Made by a program: the position numbers and the translations under genes. Shown here piece after piece: positions 1 to 8,359 of a stretch of DNA of 40,623 nucleotides. Each line of letters begins with the position of its first letter. Positions within the stretch are counted from its first letter, which is position 1. The DNA lies in the NCBI GenBank assembly GCA_009778675.1, contig WRFU01000005.1, positions 1 to 40,623 on the forward strand. Reading direction: 5' to 3'. Source of the DNA: Candidatus Saccharimonadota bacterium (GTDB lineage: Bacteria; Patescibacteriota; Saccharimonadia; Saccharimonadales; Saccharimonadaceae). Below the pieces are notes generated by a model. That model had not been told where the DNA came from. It did not search any database and worked only from the letters and a program-made list of their open reading frames with translations.

Positions 1-260
1 GGGACTGGAAAAAGAAGTTTTGCGAAATCGATATTATCAGCCAAAAAAATGAGCGGCTATATTTTTCCGAAGTTAAATATTGCATCGATGGCTCACGTGG
101 GGGTGGTCTAGCGGCTATCACAAAAGTTAAATATAAACGTATGGAATTTGCTGCCCGAATTTATTTGCAGGCTCAAAACTTGCAAGATATAGACTGCGTG
201 TTATGCGCGGCCACGGTTTCGGGATCAGATTATAAGGTAGACGACTTTATTGAGCTATAG
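1..260 (+). CDS. YraN/UPF0102-family predicted endonuclease, 3' part
   Basis: The reading frame enters from the left edge (first full codon at base 3) and ends with TAG at 258-260, so about 85 C-terminal residues are visible. The segment reads WKKKFCEIDIIS, then YFSEVK, then a GGxLAAITKVKYKRM stretch and a YLQ helix. This is the order seen in the YraN/UPF0102 family, whose fold is a PD-(D/E)XK nuclease: E and D of EIDII and E/K of SEVK would be the metal site. The usual Gly before EID is Cys here. The family is widespread in bacteria but its exact role is not settled; it is suspected to act on DNA or Holliday junctions. It converges on the nuclease gene to its right, with a large hairpin between. 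The start lies outside the window. Confidence 0.75.
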   Translation, partial: DWKKKFCEIDIISQKNERLYFSEVKYCIDGSRGGGLAAITKVKYKRMEFAARIYLQAQNLQDIDCVLCAATVSGSDYKVDDFIEL

Positions 261-286
261 CAGTTTGTCCCCGCCCGCTGTTACAG

Positions 287-370
287 GATAAACCTGAAGC
301 AGGTTAGCAGAGCATTCCCCCTTTAGGGGGTTGGGGGCAATATGCTCTGATAGCCTGCTTCAGGTTTATC
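287..370. repeat. Large imperfect inverted repeat, 29-base arms
   Basis: The left arm (287-315) and right arm (342-370) are reverse complements except at two positions. The 26-base centre holds a second small hairpin, CCCCC-TTTA-GGGGG. It lies between two convergent genes, so it could act as a two-way terminator, but the arms are far longer than in the other terminators here and no T-tract follows. A MITE-like or REP-like element is an alternative. Confidence 0.75.
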
Positions 371-394
371 TGCCTCAAGTATTATTTAGATTTG

Positions 395-1078
395 TTATTT
401 AAGCAGTGGTTCATCGGGGCAGGCCTGCAAAATCTTGGCAATGGCATCTTTTTCGCTAGCCGTAACCCACAACTTATATTTATATTTTACCGAAACTTGA
501 CGGGCAACATAGGTACAGCGAAAGGCTTTGTTGGACGGTAGCCACGTGGCGGCATCACCGTCACTTTTTTGTTGGTTAGCTGCACCATCAACCGCTAGTA
601 ACTCGAGTGGGTCGTTAGCTAATTGCTTTCGTAAAGCCGCCGTAAAATATTGAGCCCCAGTAACCCAGGCATTACTAAGTGCCACCACATGGTCAATCTG
701 TACAGCGTTACTGTTTTGGCCACGCACCAGTGAAATTTCTTTGTTGGTGTATGGGTCGTGCAGCAAGCCGCTCATCACTAAGCAGCCTTTTAGAACCACT
801 TGTTTTAGATCACGTTTTAAGATTACATTACGCGTATCACAACCGCCAATTTCACCCCAACCGCTACCAAATTGATCACGCGCATAACCAGTTTTTGGCG
901 CACGACCTTTGACTTCTAACTGATTTAAAACATCTAGTGCCAAGGTGGACGTATGAACTGTTTGGTTTTTGTAGGTAGGAGTACTGGATTGATAATTTGC
1001 TGGGTTAATAAAAACGACAACACTAACAGTAGCTAGGCTCGCCAGCACTACTATTAGTCGTCGTAATTTGAATCTCAT
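395..1078 (-). CDS. Secreted HNH nuclease (DUF1524/GmrSD C-terminal type)
   Basis: 227 residues. Residues 1-26 are a basic start (RFKLRR) plus a hydrophobic helix, so the protein is exported or anchored in the membrane. The mature part has the pattern of secreted actinobacterial and CPR HNH nucleases: YARDQFGSGW, GCDTRN, a DPYT box, VQIDHVVALSNAW (D129-H130 of the HNH core), NDPLELLAVDG, NQQKSDGDAATWLP and YVARQ. Cys80/Cys99 and Cys188/Cys218 are spaced for disulfides, fitting an extracytoplasmic site. The likely role is degradation of DNA or RNA outside the cell; nucleotide scavenging by a nucleotide-auxotrophic epibiont is an inference. It is transcribed away from the aminopeptidase gene and shares the 26-base gap with it. 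A TATACG box 8 bases before the ATG suggests a very short or absent leader. Confidence 0.85.
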   Translation of the reverse strand: MRFKLRRLIVVLASLATVSVVVFINPANYQSSTPTYKNQTVHTSTLALDVLNQLEVKGRAPKTGYARDQFGSGWGEIGGCDTRNVILKRDLKQVVLKGCLVMSGLLHDPYTNKEISLVRGQNSNAVQIDHVVALSNAWVTGAQYFTAALRKQLANDPLELLAVDGAANQQKSDGDAATWLPSNKAFRCTYVARQVSVKYKYKLWVTASEKDAIAKILQACPDEPLLK

Positions 1079-1104
1079 ATAAATACCGTATACAATATAA
1101 ACTT
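1079..1104. promoter_or_regulatory. Overlapping divergent promoters, nuclease / aminopeptidase
   Basis: Only 26 bases separate the two start codons. On the plus strand TACAAT (1091-1096) ends 8 bases before ATG 1105. On the minus strand TATACG ends 8 bases before ATG 1078. The two -10 boxes overlap, so the promoters should compete, and both mRNAs would be essentially leaderless. No clear -35 is seen. Confidence 0.5.
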
Positions 1105-3600
1105 ATGAAGCAAGTGGAACGGTTAATAAAATATTTTGTACCAAAGTCATATCGGCTAGAACTGACTTTCAATAAAGCTAAAACCAAGGCTTTTGGCGTA
1201 GTTAATATTGAGGGCACAGCTAAAACGACCAACATAAAACTACATGCTAAAAATTTGAAAATCGAACGTGTTACGGTGCAAAATAAGTCAGTCGAGTTTA
1301 CGCAGCAAAATGACGAATTGCAGCTACATGTACCAAAGGGTTTGATCCATCTTTCTATCACATATAATTTCGAACTACATAAACAACTATATGGCGCTTA
1401 TTTGTCGGAATATAATTATAAGGGAAACATAGAAAAGATTATAACCACCCAATTTGAAAGTCACTATGCGCGTGAAGCTTTGCCATGTATTGATGAGCCA
1501 GCGTCTAAAGCCATGTTCACGCTTACTATTATTAACGAAAGCGTAGACGACATGGCACTGTCGAACATGCCAACGATCCAGGAATGTATTGATCAAGGTC
1601 GTAAGATTTCTAAGTTTGAACAAACTCCACCCATGAGCACGTATTTGCTAGCTTTTATAGTGGGTAAATTCCATAAAAAAACATCTCAGTCCAAACGTGG
1701 TATACAAGTTAATGCCTACTGCAGTTTAGCCCAACCACCAAGCAGTTTAGATTTTGCGCTAAATGTGGCTTGCCAAACTTTAGATTTTTACGAAAGCTAT
1801 TTTGGCACAAAATACCCATTGCCAAAATGTGATCAAGTCGCTCTACCAGACTTTGACGCTGGTGCTATGGAAAACTGGGGTTTGGTAACTTATCGTGAAA
1901 GTGCTATGCTGGTTGACGAAAAATTAACTTCTATTAGCACTAGACGGTATGTTTTAACGGTTATTACGCACGAACTATCACATCAATGGTTTGGTAATTT
2001 GGTCACTATGCAATGGTGGGATGACCTGTGGCTGAATGAAAGTTTTGCTAGCGTTATTGAATATGTGGCGGCTGATCATATACAACCTACTTGGGATATA
2101 TGGCAAGATTTTATAACAGGCGACGTCGTATCGGCGCTGCGTCGTGATTGCGTGCCAGGCGTGCAAGCTGTGCACCAAGATGTTAGTTCACCTGATGAAA
2201 TTGGCACACTGTTTGATGGTGCAATTGTTTATGCCAAAGGTGCACGGCTAATCTATATGTTAATAAAATTAATGGGTGAAGATAAATTTAAAGCTGGGCT
2301 AAAAATGTATTTTAAAAAATTTGCCTACAAAAATACAGTTGGCGATGATTTGTGGGCAATGTTAAATAACTTTACCGATTTTGACGTTAAGCAATTTATG
2401 GATACCTGGATCACGCAGCCTGGTTATCCGGTTGTTGACGTAAAAAACGAAAACGGACAGCTAGAACTGGCTCAAAGCCGCTTTATGGTTGATGGTGACA
2501 CCGATAAATCACTGTGGCCAATCCCACTTGGCGCTCGTGATAATCTGCCCAAACTAATGACCACCAGACAGCAACAGTTTGCTGATGCTAACCAAACTAT
2601 ACGCTTAAACCATGGGGCAGTGTCACATTTTATCACTTGCTATAGTGATGATTTATTTAGTCAGATTTTAGGTAGTATTAATCAAAGCAGCCAGGTTGAT
2701 AATCTTGGGCTGTTAATTGAGCAGTCGCTTTTAGCCAAGTCAGGCAAAACGAAAACCATACAAATTCTGGAATTGCTAAAATATTTTAGCGATGATCAGA
2801 CAGAGGCGGTTTGGAGCATAGTCGGCCTTATGATACGCGATGCACGCGTGTTTATAAGTAAAGATACTCCCGAAGACCTAGCCTTTGATCAGTACATAAA
2901 TACATTAACTACCCAGCAATTTAATCGTCTTGGTTTTGACAAACAGCCTAACGAACCCGAAGAAGACGAAAAACTAAGAGTGTTAATTTATGCTATACGG
3001 CTAAGCGCCGAAGACCAAGCGACGATAAATGATGCTATCAAAAAATTTAATCAGGCCAAAAGCCTGGAAGAGCTAGATAAAAATCAACGGCCTAATTATA
3101 TTTGGACCAAAGTTCGTCACGACGGATCGCCCCAACTTATCAACAGTTTACTAAAAATCTATAAAACTACGGAAAATACGGAGCTACGATCGAGCATATC
3201 ATCTGCCCTTTGCGGTAGCAGAAACAAGCAGGTGATTAGTCAGCTGATACGAGTGCTGCAAGATGGTAAAACAATCCGTAAACAAGATTTATTGTTCTGG
3301 ATAGCTGATTTACTGCGTAATTCTTATGCGCGAGATTTAATTTGGCAACTACTGCGTGACAATTGGCCGTGGGTCGAACAACAATTTGGCAATGATCAAT
3401 CTTACGATTATATACCGCGTTTTGTGGCTGGTAATTTTAAAACCAAGCAGCAGCTAGCAGAATACCGTGCATTGTTCACACCTATGTTAGATGATCCAGT
3501 TTTAACGCGGGTTATTACAATGGGCATTACCGAAATTGAAGCCCGGATTAAGCTAATTGCATCACAAAAAGACGCAGTCGCGAAATATCTTTTGGGTTAA
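1105..3600 (+). CDS. pepN: M1-family zinc aminopeptidase
   Basis: 831 residues, full length for the family. It removes N-terminal amino acids from peptides. The exopeptidase motif GAMENWG is at about residues 253-259 and the zinc site HELSHQWFGN starts at His289; the third ligand lies in LWLNESFAS 18 residues on. A beta-rich N-terminal domain precedes this and a long helical C-terminal half follows. No signal peptide is seen, so it is cytoplasmic and should supply amino acids from imported or internal peptides, which fits a scavenging lifestyle. The ATG sits 8 bases after a TACAAT box without a Shine-Dalgarno. Its TAA overlaps the stop of the convergent RNase J gene by two bases. The pepN symbol is used for the M1 family in general, not as proof of orthology with E. 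coli PepN. Confidence 0.93.
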   Translation: MKQVERLIKYFVPKSYRLELTFNKAKTKAFGVVNIEGTAKTTNIKLHAKNLKIERVTVQNKSVEFTQQNDELQLHVPKGLIHLSITYNFELHKQLYGAYLSEYNYKGNIEKIITTQFESHYAREALPCIDEPASKAMFTLTIINESVDDMALSNMPTIQECIDQGRKISKFEQTPPMSTYLLAFIVGKFHKKTSQSKRGIQVNAYCSLAQPPSSLDFALNVACQTLDFYESYFGTKYPLPKCDQVALPDFDAGAMENWGLVTYRESAMLVDEKLTSISTRRYVLTVITHELSHQWFGNLVTMQWWDDLWLNESFASVIEYVAADHIQPTWDIWQDFITGDVVSALRRDCVPGVQAVHQDVSSPDEIGTLFDGAIVYAKGARLIYMLIKLMGEDKFKAGLKMYFKKFAYKNTVGDDLWAMLNNFTDFDVKQFMDTWITQPGYPVVDVKNENGQLELAQSRFMVDGDTDKSLWPIPLGARDNLPKLMTTRQQQFADANQTIRLNHGAVSHFITCYSDDLFSQILGSINQSSQVDNLGLLIEQSLLAKSGKTKTIQILELLKYFSDDQTEAVWSIVGLMIRDARVFISKDTPEDLAFDQYINTLTTQQFNRLGFDKQPNEPEEDEKLRVLIYAIRLSAEDQATINDAIKKFNQAKSLEELDKNQRPNYIWTKVRHDGSPQLINSLLKIYKTTENTELRSSISSALCGSRNKQVISQLIRVLQDGKTIRKQDLLFWIADLLRNSYARDLIWQLLRDNWPWVEQQFGNDQSYDYIPRFVAGNFKTKQQLAEYRALFTPMLDDPVLTRVITMGITEIEARIKLIASQKDAVAKYLLG

Positions 3601-5597
3601 ACTCTATTTATAACCGGGATAACAATCGGCGTGTGTCCGGTGCTATCGAACAAGATATGCGCCACGTCATCTTTAATCTCTTGTTTTAGAGTAGCAAGAT
3701 CGTTGTCGTCTGGACTAATGCGATCGGTTTTTGCCCGCAAATAATGGCGAATTTTACCAATTAATTCTTCACTGTCGTTAAGATACACAAAAGCACGACT
3801 TACTACATCTGGCGTTTTTACTAATCGGCCAGTCTTTTTATTGATAGTAAGTACGATCATAAAAATACCTTCTTGCGAAATATGTAGCCGGTCTTTGACT
3901 ACTGCGTCGTGCACTTGGTTACCAGAGTTGTCGTATAATTCGCAACCAACTGGTATACGACCAGCTTTGCGGATTGGTTTATCGGGCAAGAATTCTATCA
4001 CGTCGCCATCGTCACACACCAAAATATTTTGGCGTGGAATCCCAGCTACGTTTTCGGCCATTTCAGCATTGTGTTCTAACATATAATACTCGCCGTGATT
4101 AGGTAGATAATTACGCGGCTTTAAAGTTGTAACTAGTTTTACATGATCGTCGAAATAAGCGTGGCCAGACAAGTGCAATGGCCCAATACCATGAATGTGA
4201 GTTTTACCATTTTGAATCACACTTGAACCTTCGCGCATAAGTCCATCAACCGTCGCAACCACATGCGGTTCATTGCCCGGGATAGGGTTACTCGAAAATA
4301 CCACTACGTCAGTCGCTTTAATTTTAATAAAACGATGTGCGCCCGTAACCATACGGTTCAGCACGGCATTCAATTCACCCTGGCTACCAGTACAAATAAT
4401 CATTACGCGATCATCAGGCAACTTTGTGATATCTTCCATTTTTATAATGGTATCTTTAGGTATCTTAATATCACGCGACCTTAGAGCCGATTCTAGGTTA
4501 GTAATCATGCTATAACCAGCAAAAGCAACCTTGCGACCACGTTTGTGGGCTTCTTCTAATGCTAATTGAATACGTAAAATCTGGCTTGAAAAACAACTTA
4601 AAATTACGCGACCATATGGAAAATCATCAAGCACTTTGCCAACGTTTTCGGCAATCGTAAATTCGCTATGTGGGTGCGTGCCGGGCGAATCAATATTGGT
4701 TGAATCGTTAATTAGCACACCAATACCTTCTTTTTGGCTGATGTCGACTAAACGTTCCATGTCAAATTTAGGATAAACCGGATCATTTTCAAAGCGCCAA
4801 TCACCCATAAAAACAATTACACCACTAGGCGTGCGAATAATTATTGACGCATTGCCAGGGATCGAGTGCAAAGTATGCACAAATTCAATTGATAAGTTTT
4901 GGCTAACTTTTATGATTTCATGCTTAAACGGATCTACGGTTATGTAATTCATTTCTGGTTGGTCGTCTAGTTCACTCATCTGTTTTTTAATCATATTAAT
5001 GGTAAAACCAGTGCCGTAAATTGGCGTAGTATTGTTAAAACGCGGCAGCAAATGTTTACAAGCCATAATGTGGTCTAAGTGCGCGTGCGAAAAAGCAATC
5101 GCCTTAACCTTGTTGATATTTTGTTCGATATATTTAATATTAGGTGTCAAATAGTTAATACCAGGGTAATCATCACTAGCGAATAGCGCGCCCATATCTA
5201 ATATGATCATTTCATCTTCGTATTCGATAGCTGTCATATTGTTACCAATGCCAAATTCACCGTAGCCGCCAATTGGCAAAATACGAACCGCGCCTTTAGT
5301 CGGCCGAGCGGCTTTTAGCATTTGGGGCGTAACCTGTTGGCCGTTATAACCATTGTAAACTGATTTATTAACCGGTATCTCGCCTGTAATATGCTGTGTG
5401 GCTTTGGCATTAACATCGCCGTTAGTCATTCGCTGCGCCCGGATCATTTCACCACGACGGGTACTAACCGATAGGTTTACTCGGCGCTTATCAATTACCG
5501 CTTTTTCTTCTTTTTGGGCTTTTAGATCTTTTAATCTTTTTTCGCGTAACGCCAATAATTTAGCCTTACGAATTTCTTCTTCTCTATTATTTTTCAT
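3597..5597 (-). CDS. rnj: Ribonuclease J
   Basis: 666 residues. RNase J is a metallo-beta-lactamase/beta-CASP ribonuclease with endo and 5'-3' exo activity in mRNA decay and rRNA maturation. GGYGEFGIGNNMT at about residue 109 and the metal motif H171-A-H-L-D-H176 are clear, followed by MGDWRFE, TDVVVFSSNPIPGNE, GHA and PNHGEYYML boxes typical of RNase J. About 105 residues precede the catalytic domain; they are rich in Lys, Arg and Glu, as in other RNase J proteins with basic tails. The start has a good Shine-Dalgarno (GGAG, four bases before ATG) and follows a leader of about 70 bases served by two tandem promoters. It converges on the aminopeptidase, with stops overlapping. Confidence 0.95.
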   Translation of the reverse strand: MKNNREEEIRKAKLLALREKRLKDLKAQKEEKAVIDKRRVNLSVSTRRGEMIRAQRMTNGDVNAKATQHITGEIPVNKSVYNGYNGQQVTPQMLKAARPTKGAVRILPIGGYGEFGIGNNMTAIEYEDEMIILDMGALFASDDYPGINYLTPNIKYIEQNINKVKAIAFSHAHLDHIMACKHLLPRFNNTTPIYGTGFTINMIKKQMSELDDQPEMNYITVDPFKHEIIKVSQNLSIEFVHTLHSIPGNASIIIRTPSGVIVFMGDWRFENDPVYPKFDMERLVDISQKEGIGVLINDSTNIDSPGTHPHSEFTIAENVGKVLDDFPYGRVILSCFSSQILRIQLALEEAHKRGRKVAFAGYSMITNLESALRSRDIKIPKDTIIKMEDITKLPDDRVMIICTGSQGELNAVLNRMVTGAHRFIKIKATDVVVFSSNPIPGNEPHVVATVDGLMREGSSVIQNGKTHIHGIGPLHLSGHAYFDDHVKLVTTLKPRNYLPNHGEYYMLEHNAEMAENVAGIPRQNILVCDDGDVIEFLPDKPIRKAGRIPVGCELYDNSGNQVHDAVVKDRLHISQEGIFMIVLTINKKTGRLVKTPDVVSRAFVYLNDSEELIGKIRHYLRAKTDRISPDDNDLATLKQEIKDDVAHILFDSTGHTPIVIPVINRV

Positions 5598-5672
5598 AAT
5601 TCTCCGTTTTTAATTTATCTGACCTGGCCCAAATAGGGGTAGGCAAAATAAGAAATTTGCTTAAGTATTATT

Positions 5673-5702
5673 AGTATAGCAAACCTAGGCCTAATGTGTC
5701 AA
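5673..5702 (-). promoter_or_regulatory. RNase J proximal promoter
   Basis: Read on the minus strand: TTGACA (5702-5697), an 18-base spacer, TATACT (5678-5673) with TTTGC just before the -10. Transcription should start near 5666, giving a leader of about 70 bases and a Shine-Dalgarno before ATG 5597. Confidence 0.75.
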
Positions 5703-5719
5703 CATGGCCATATACTACC

Positions 5720-5748
5720 ATTGTAGCACACTGCTTTTGATATGTCAA
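5720..5748 (-). promoter_or_regulatory. Upstream promoter on the RNase J side
   Basis: On the minus strand: TTGACA (5748-5743), a 17-base spacer ending in GTGTGC, TACAAT (5725-5720). This is a near-consensus sigma-70 promoter in tandem with the proximal one. The stretch is almost identical to the promoter at 10325-10353 on the plus strand. Confidence 0.75.
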
Positions 5749-5772
5749 GTACTAACGCCACATTTTACCCAA

Positions 5773-5793
5773 TTCCAACGTCCGTCATTGGAA
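5773..5793. promoter_or_regulatory. Possible operator, TTCCAA-N9-TTGGAA
   Basis: A perfect 6+6 inverted repeat (5773-5778 and 5788-5793) lies between the RNase J promoters and the promoter of the next plus-strand gene. The spacing of about two helical turns is typical of a dimeric repressor site, but nothing else supports it. The rest of this 298-base gap holds promoters only. Confidence 0.25.
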
Positions 5794-5821
5794 AGCCGTC
5801 CCGTATACAATACCCTTATGC

Positions 5822-5852
5822 TTGCGTTTTTCATTAGGGGGGGGGGTATGAT
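5822..5852 (+). promoter_or_regulatory. Promoter with G10 tract in the -35/-10 spacer
   Basis: TTGCGT (5822-5827), then a 19-base spacer whose last ten bases are G (5837-5846), then TATGAT (5847-5852). A start near 5859 would give a leader of about 37 bases and a Shine-Dalgarno AGGAG (5882-5886) before ATG 5896. Spacer length would change with every G gained or lost. Confidence 0.6.
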
Positions 5853-5895
5853 TAAGCTGTTTTCTTTGCACGTTTACAGTTAGGAGTTGGTGAAT

Positions 5896-6624
5896 ATGAT
5901 AATTAACGGTTTGCTAGTGGCAGGTCTTGTTATTGCTGTATTTATCGCATTGTTTGCGTTAGGTTGCGCGTTTGAAGCAAACTGGGATACTAAACCTGCC
6001 ATTATTGTGGCAATTGTATGTGTAATAGTTGCATGGGGCATTTCTTGCGGCGTTGCGCTGGTGCTTACTTCATTGGTTGGGGATGAGAGTTGTGATAATA
6101 CAGTAACATATCAAAAAGCTGCTAGAGAGTTTGGTTTCTCATCGGGTAATAAATACCCATTGATACTTGGCGCGCGCAGTGGTGGCAGCTCAGGTTATAT
6201 CAATGGAACATTTTATTTGGGCATGTTCGGTGGTAGTGGAAATATCGAGGGTAAAACTTCTCCAACATCAATGTTTCCGGTTAGCTTTGAATATGGTGAT
6301 GCAACAAATATGTTGGATATACCTACGGTTAACACTACTTTTAAAAAAGTTGCAAGCCAAGCCGATACTGGTGTAGTTATTAAGCTAAATACAGAGCAAT
6401 ATGCCACTGCGATATCAACTACTACTACCAAACATCGGCGCGGCAGTATAAGTTGGTGGAATTTGTTATTATATTACACCGACATTGCATCTGACCCTGT
6501 AACTGTCAAAAGTACGCTGTTTAAAGAAAAAGGCTTGGCGCCGATTATACAGCAGGGCATCAGCAGCTGCACAGTGTATCTGACGTCCGAGCAGTACGAC
6601 CAACTGCTCGGCAAAATTAAATGA
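5896..6624 (+). CDS. Unknown membrane-anchored protein, possibly phase-variable
   Basis: 242 residues from ATG 5896, chosen because AGGAG lies nine bases upstream; TTG 5887 and GTG 5890 are in frame but too close to it. Two hydrophobic helices fill roughly residues 2-23 and 34-59. About 180 residues follow that look extracytoplasmic: Gly/Ser-rich (GARSGGSSGYINGTFYLGMF), many Thr, a Trp-Trp pair and Cys near residue 61 and near the C-terminus. I do not recognise the family. It stands alone between the poly-G promoter and a terminator. A surface-exposed product under an on/off promoter would fit an antigen or contact factor; this is inference. Confidence 0.75.
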   Translation: MIINGLLVAGLVIAVFIALFALGCAFEANWDTKPAIIVAIVCVIVAWGISCGVALVLTSLVGDESCDNTVTYQKAAREFGFSSGNKYPLILGARSGGSSGYINGTFYLGMFGGSGNIEGKTSPTSMFPVSFEYGDATNMLDIPTVNTTFKKVASQADTGVVIKLNTEQYATAISTTTTKHRRGSISWWNLLLYYTDIASDPVTVKSTLFKEKGLAPIIQQGISSCTVYLTSEQYDQLLGKIK

Positions 6625-6644
6625 TTCAGCAAAGAAAACACGCT

Positions 6645-6667
6645 GGGGCGGCTTTTTAAGGCCGCCC
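6645..6667 (+). terminator. Rho-independent terminator
   Basis: GGGCGGC and GCCGCCC arms around a short T/A-rich loop, followed by TAAGTTTTT, 20 bases after the stop of the membrane protein gene. Confidence 0.75.
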
Positions 6668-6692
6668 TAAGTTTTTGTGGTAAAATTAGTTT

Positions 6693-6986
6693 ATGAAGAA
6701 ACTGCGTATTGTTGTACGGGTTATTACGGCTGCCTTAACTGTTTTGGCGGTTATTGGGGTAATATTGCTAATTACCGATGAAAACAGCGCTGGCACTACT
6801 ACTTATGAAATTATTGCTTTTAGTGTAGGTATGGCTGGTATGATCATGGCAGTCATATCGCAAATTGATGCTGCCCGGCAAGAAAGATTAATTGATCGTA
6901 TGGCACATAATATTAGCGAGGATTTACGGATTGACGAAGATATGCTCGAAGCTGTTAAAAAGCGTAATGGTGCTAAAAAAGCTTGA
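6693..6986 (+). CDS. Small two-helix membrane protein, unknown
   Basis: 97 residues. Two transmembrane helices (about residues 4-27 and 35-58) and a charged C-terminal helix with DRMAHNISEDLRIDEDML, presumably cytoplasmic. No family is recognised. TAAAAT (6681-6686) ends six bases before ATG 6693 and there is no Shine-Dalgarno, so a leaderless mRNA is likely. Its stop overlaps the -35 box of the nusA promoter. Confidence 0.7.
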   Translation: MKKLRIVVRVITAALTVLAVIGVILLITDENSAGTTTYEIIAFSVGMAGMIMAVISQIDAARQERLIDRMAHNISEDLRIDEDMLEAVKKRNGAKKA

Positions 6987-7011
6987 CATTTTAACTTGAG
7001 TCCAATATTAT
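6983..7011 (+). promoter_or_regulatory. nusA promoter
   Basis: TTGACA (6983-6988), 17-base spacer, TATTAT (7006-7011). The leader of about 50 bases contains a hairpin at 7028-7047 (TTCCGGCC / GGTCGGAA, one G-U pair) and then AAAGGA before ATG 7071. Confidence 0.7.
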
Positions 7012-7070
7012 AAAGATTAGTACATTTTCCGGCCGGCAGGTCGGAAGTTTTAGTTTAATGAAAGGAATAT

Positions 7071-8219
7071 ATGGAATCATTAGATATTAAACAAATGGTC
7101 AGTATGATCAAGGTCATTGCCGAAGAAAAGAACTTACCCGAAGATGTAGTCTTTGAAATTATTGAAGCTGCGATTGCAGCTGCTTGGCGTCGCGACAACG
7201 GTGAAAAGGACCAAAATGTTCGGGCTGAACTCAACGTAAATAGTGGTGAAGCTGATGTTTACGTCATGCATACTGTGGTAGAAGACGATGTGGCCTATAA
7301 CCCGGCCAATGAAATCCCGCTAAAAGACGCCAAAGCTATCAAAAAAACCGCTAAAGTTGATGACGTACTAGAGGAAAAACATAAAGTTGCCACCATCGGT
7401 CGTGTAGCAGCCCAAACCGCTAAACAGGTCGTAATTCATCGCTTAAAAGAAGCTGAGAAAGAAATTATGTTGGCGGCATATGCGGACAAAGTTGGGCAGG
7501 TGGTCAATGGCACGATTCTTAGGGTCGAGCCGCGCGTCGTGCAGGTTGATTTAGGCCGTGCCACGGGTATCATGCCGCAAAGTGAGCAGATCCCGGGTGA
7601 ATATTATTCGGTTGGGGCAAGAACCAGGGTTTTTATTAAAGAAATCGACCGTGAAGGTCTAAAGGGGCCACAGCTAATTTTGAGCCGCGGCGCGCCAGAA
7701 TTTGTGGAATATTTATTCCGTCAAGAAGTTCCAGAAATTGAAAACGACACGGTTGAAATCAAAAGTATTGCCCGCGAAGCTGGCTTTAGAACGAAAATCG
7801 CCGTTATTAGCAACGTACCAGGTGTTGACCCGGTCGGCACCTTTGTGGGCGGACGTGGTGTACGGGTGCAAGCGGTCATGAACGAAATTGGTGATCGTGA
7901 AAAAATCGATATTGTAACCTGGAGCGATAACCCCAGTGAATTCATCCGCGAAGCGTTGAGCCCAGCCGAAATCGCAAAAGTTGAAATTGGTAAAGATAGC
8001 GAAGCCAAAGTGTTTGTAACAGAAGATCAACAAAGTATCGCCATTGGCCGTAGCGGCCAAAATGTGCGTCTAGCTGGCCGATTAACTGGCTATAAGCTAG
8101 ATATTGAATTGGTTAAAAAATCAGTCAGCAAACCGCGCAAAAACGTCGAAGATAGCTTGCTTTCGGCCATAGAAGAAGTCGAATCGAACGAAGAGACTGA
8201 AAAACCAGCTAAAAAATAA
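7071..8219 (+). CDS. nusA: Transcription elongation/termination factor NusA
   Basis: 382 residues. NusA binds RNA polymerase and nascent RNA to control pausing, termination and antitermination. The order is an N-terminal RNAP-binding domain, an S1 domain (GQVVNGTILRVEPRVVQVDLG), then KH domains marked by PGVDPVGTFVGGRGVRVQAV, LSPAEIAKV and AIGRSGQNVRLAGRLTGYKLDI. It ends in an acidic tail (SNEETEKPAKK) and lacks the extra C-terminal acidic repeats of proteobacterial NusA. The rimP gene that often precedes nusA is absent here. Start supported by AAAGGA four bases before the ATG. Confidence 0.95.
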   Translation: MESLDIKQMVSMIKVIAEEKNLPEDVVFEIIEAAIAAAWRRDNGEKDQNVRAELNVNSGEADVYVMHTVVEDDVAYNPANEIPLKDAKAIKKTAKVDDVLEEKHKVATIGRVAAQTAKQVVIHRLKEAEKEIMLAAYADKVGQVVNGTILRVEPRVVQVDLGRATGIMPQSEQIPGEYYSVGARTRVFIKEIDREGLKGPQLILSRGAPEFVEYLFRQEVPEIENDTVEIKSIAREAGFRTKIAVISNVPGVDPVGTFVGGRGVRVQAVMNEIGDREKIDIVTWSDNPSEFIREALSPAEIAKVEIGKDSEAKVFVTEDQQSIAIGRSGQNVRLAGRLTGYKLDIELVKKSVSKPRKNVEDSLLSAIEEVESNEETEKPAKK

Positions 8220-8229
8220 CTGTTCATGG

Positions 8230-8264
8230 TAAAATTGATTTAATCGCATATGTGATTAAATCAA
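8230..8264 (+). promoter_or_regulatory. tRNA-Leu(CAG) promoter and perfect inverted repeat
   Basis: TAAAAT (8230-8235) preceded by TGG is a likely -10. A perfect 11-base inverted repeat (8235-8245 and 8254-8264, loop GCATATGT) ends exactly one base before the tRNA. It could be an operator, a 5'-leader hairpin for RNase P processing, or help end nusA transcription. Confidence 0.5.
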
Positions 8265-8351
8265 GCAGGTATGGCGGAATTGGTAGACGCGCTAGCTTCA
8301 GGTGCTAGTGGGCTTATGCCCGTGGAGGTTCAAGTCCTCTTACCTGTACCA
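8265..8351 (+). tRNA. tRNA-Leu, anticodon CAG
   Basis: Acceptor arms GCAGGTA / TACCTGT, class II long variable arm, anticodon stem CTAGC/GCTAG with loop TTCAGGT (anticodon CAG), T-loop TTCAAGT, and an encoded CCA at 8349-8351. Reads CUG. The pgi start codon is nine bases downstream, so both may share a transcript. Confidence 0.95.
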
Positions 8352-8359
8352 GGTTTGAT

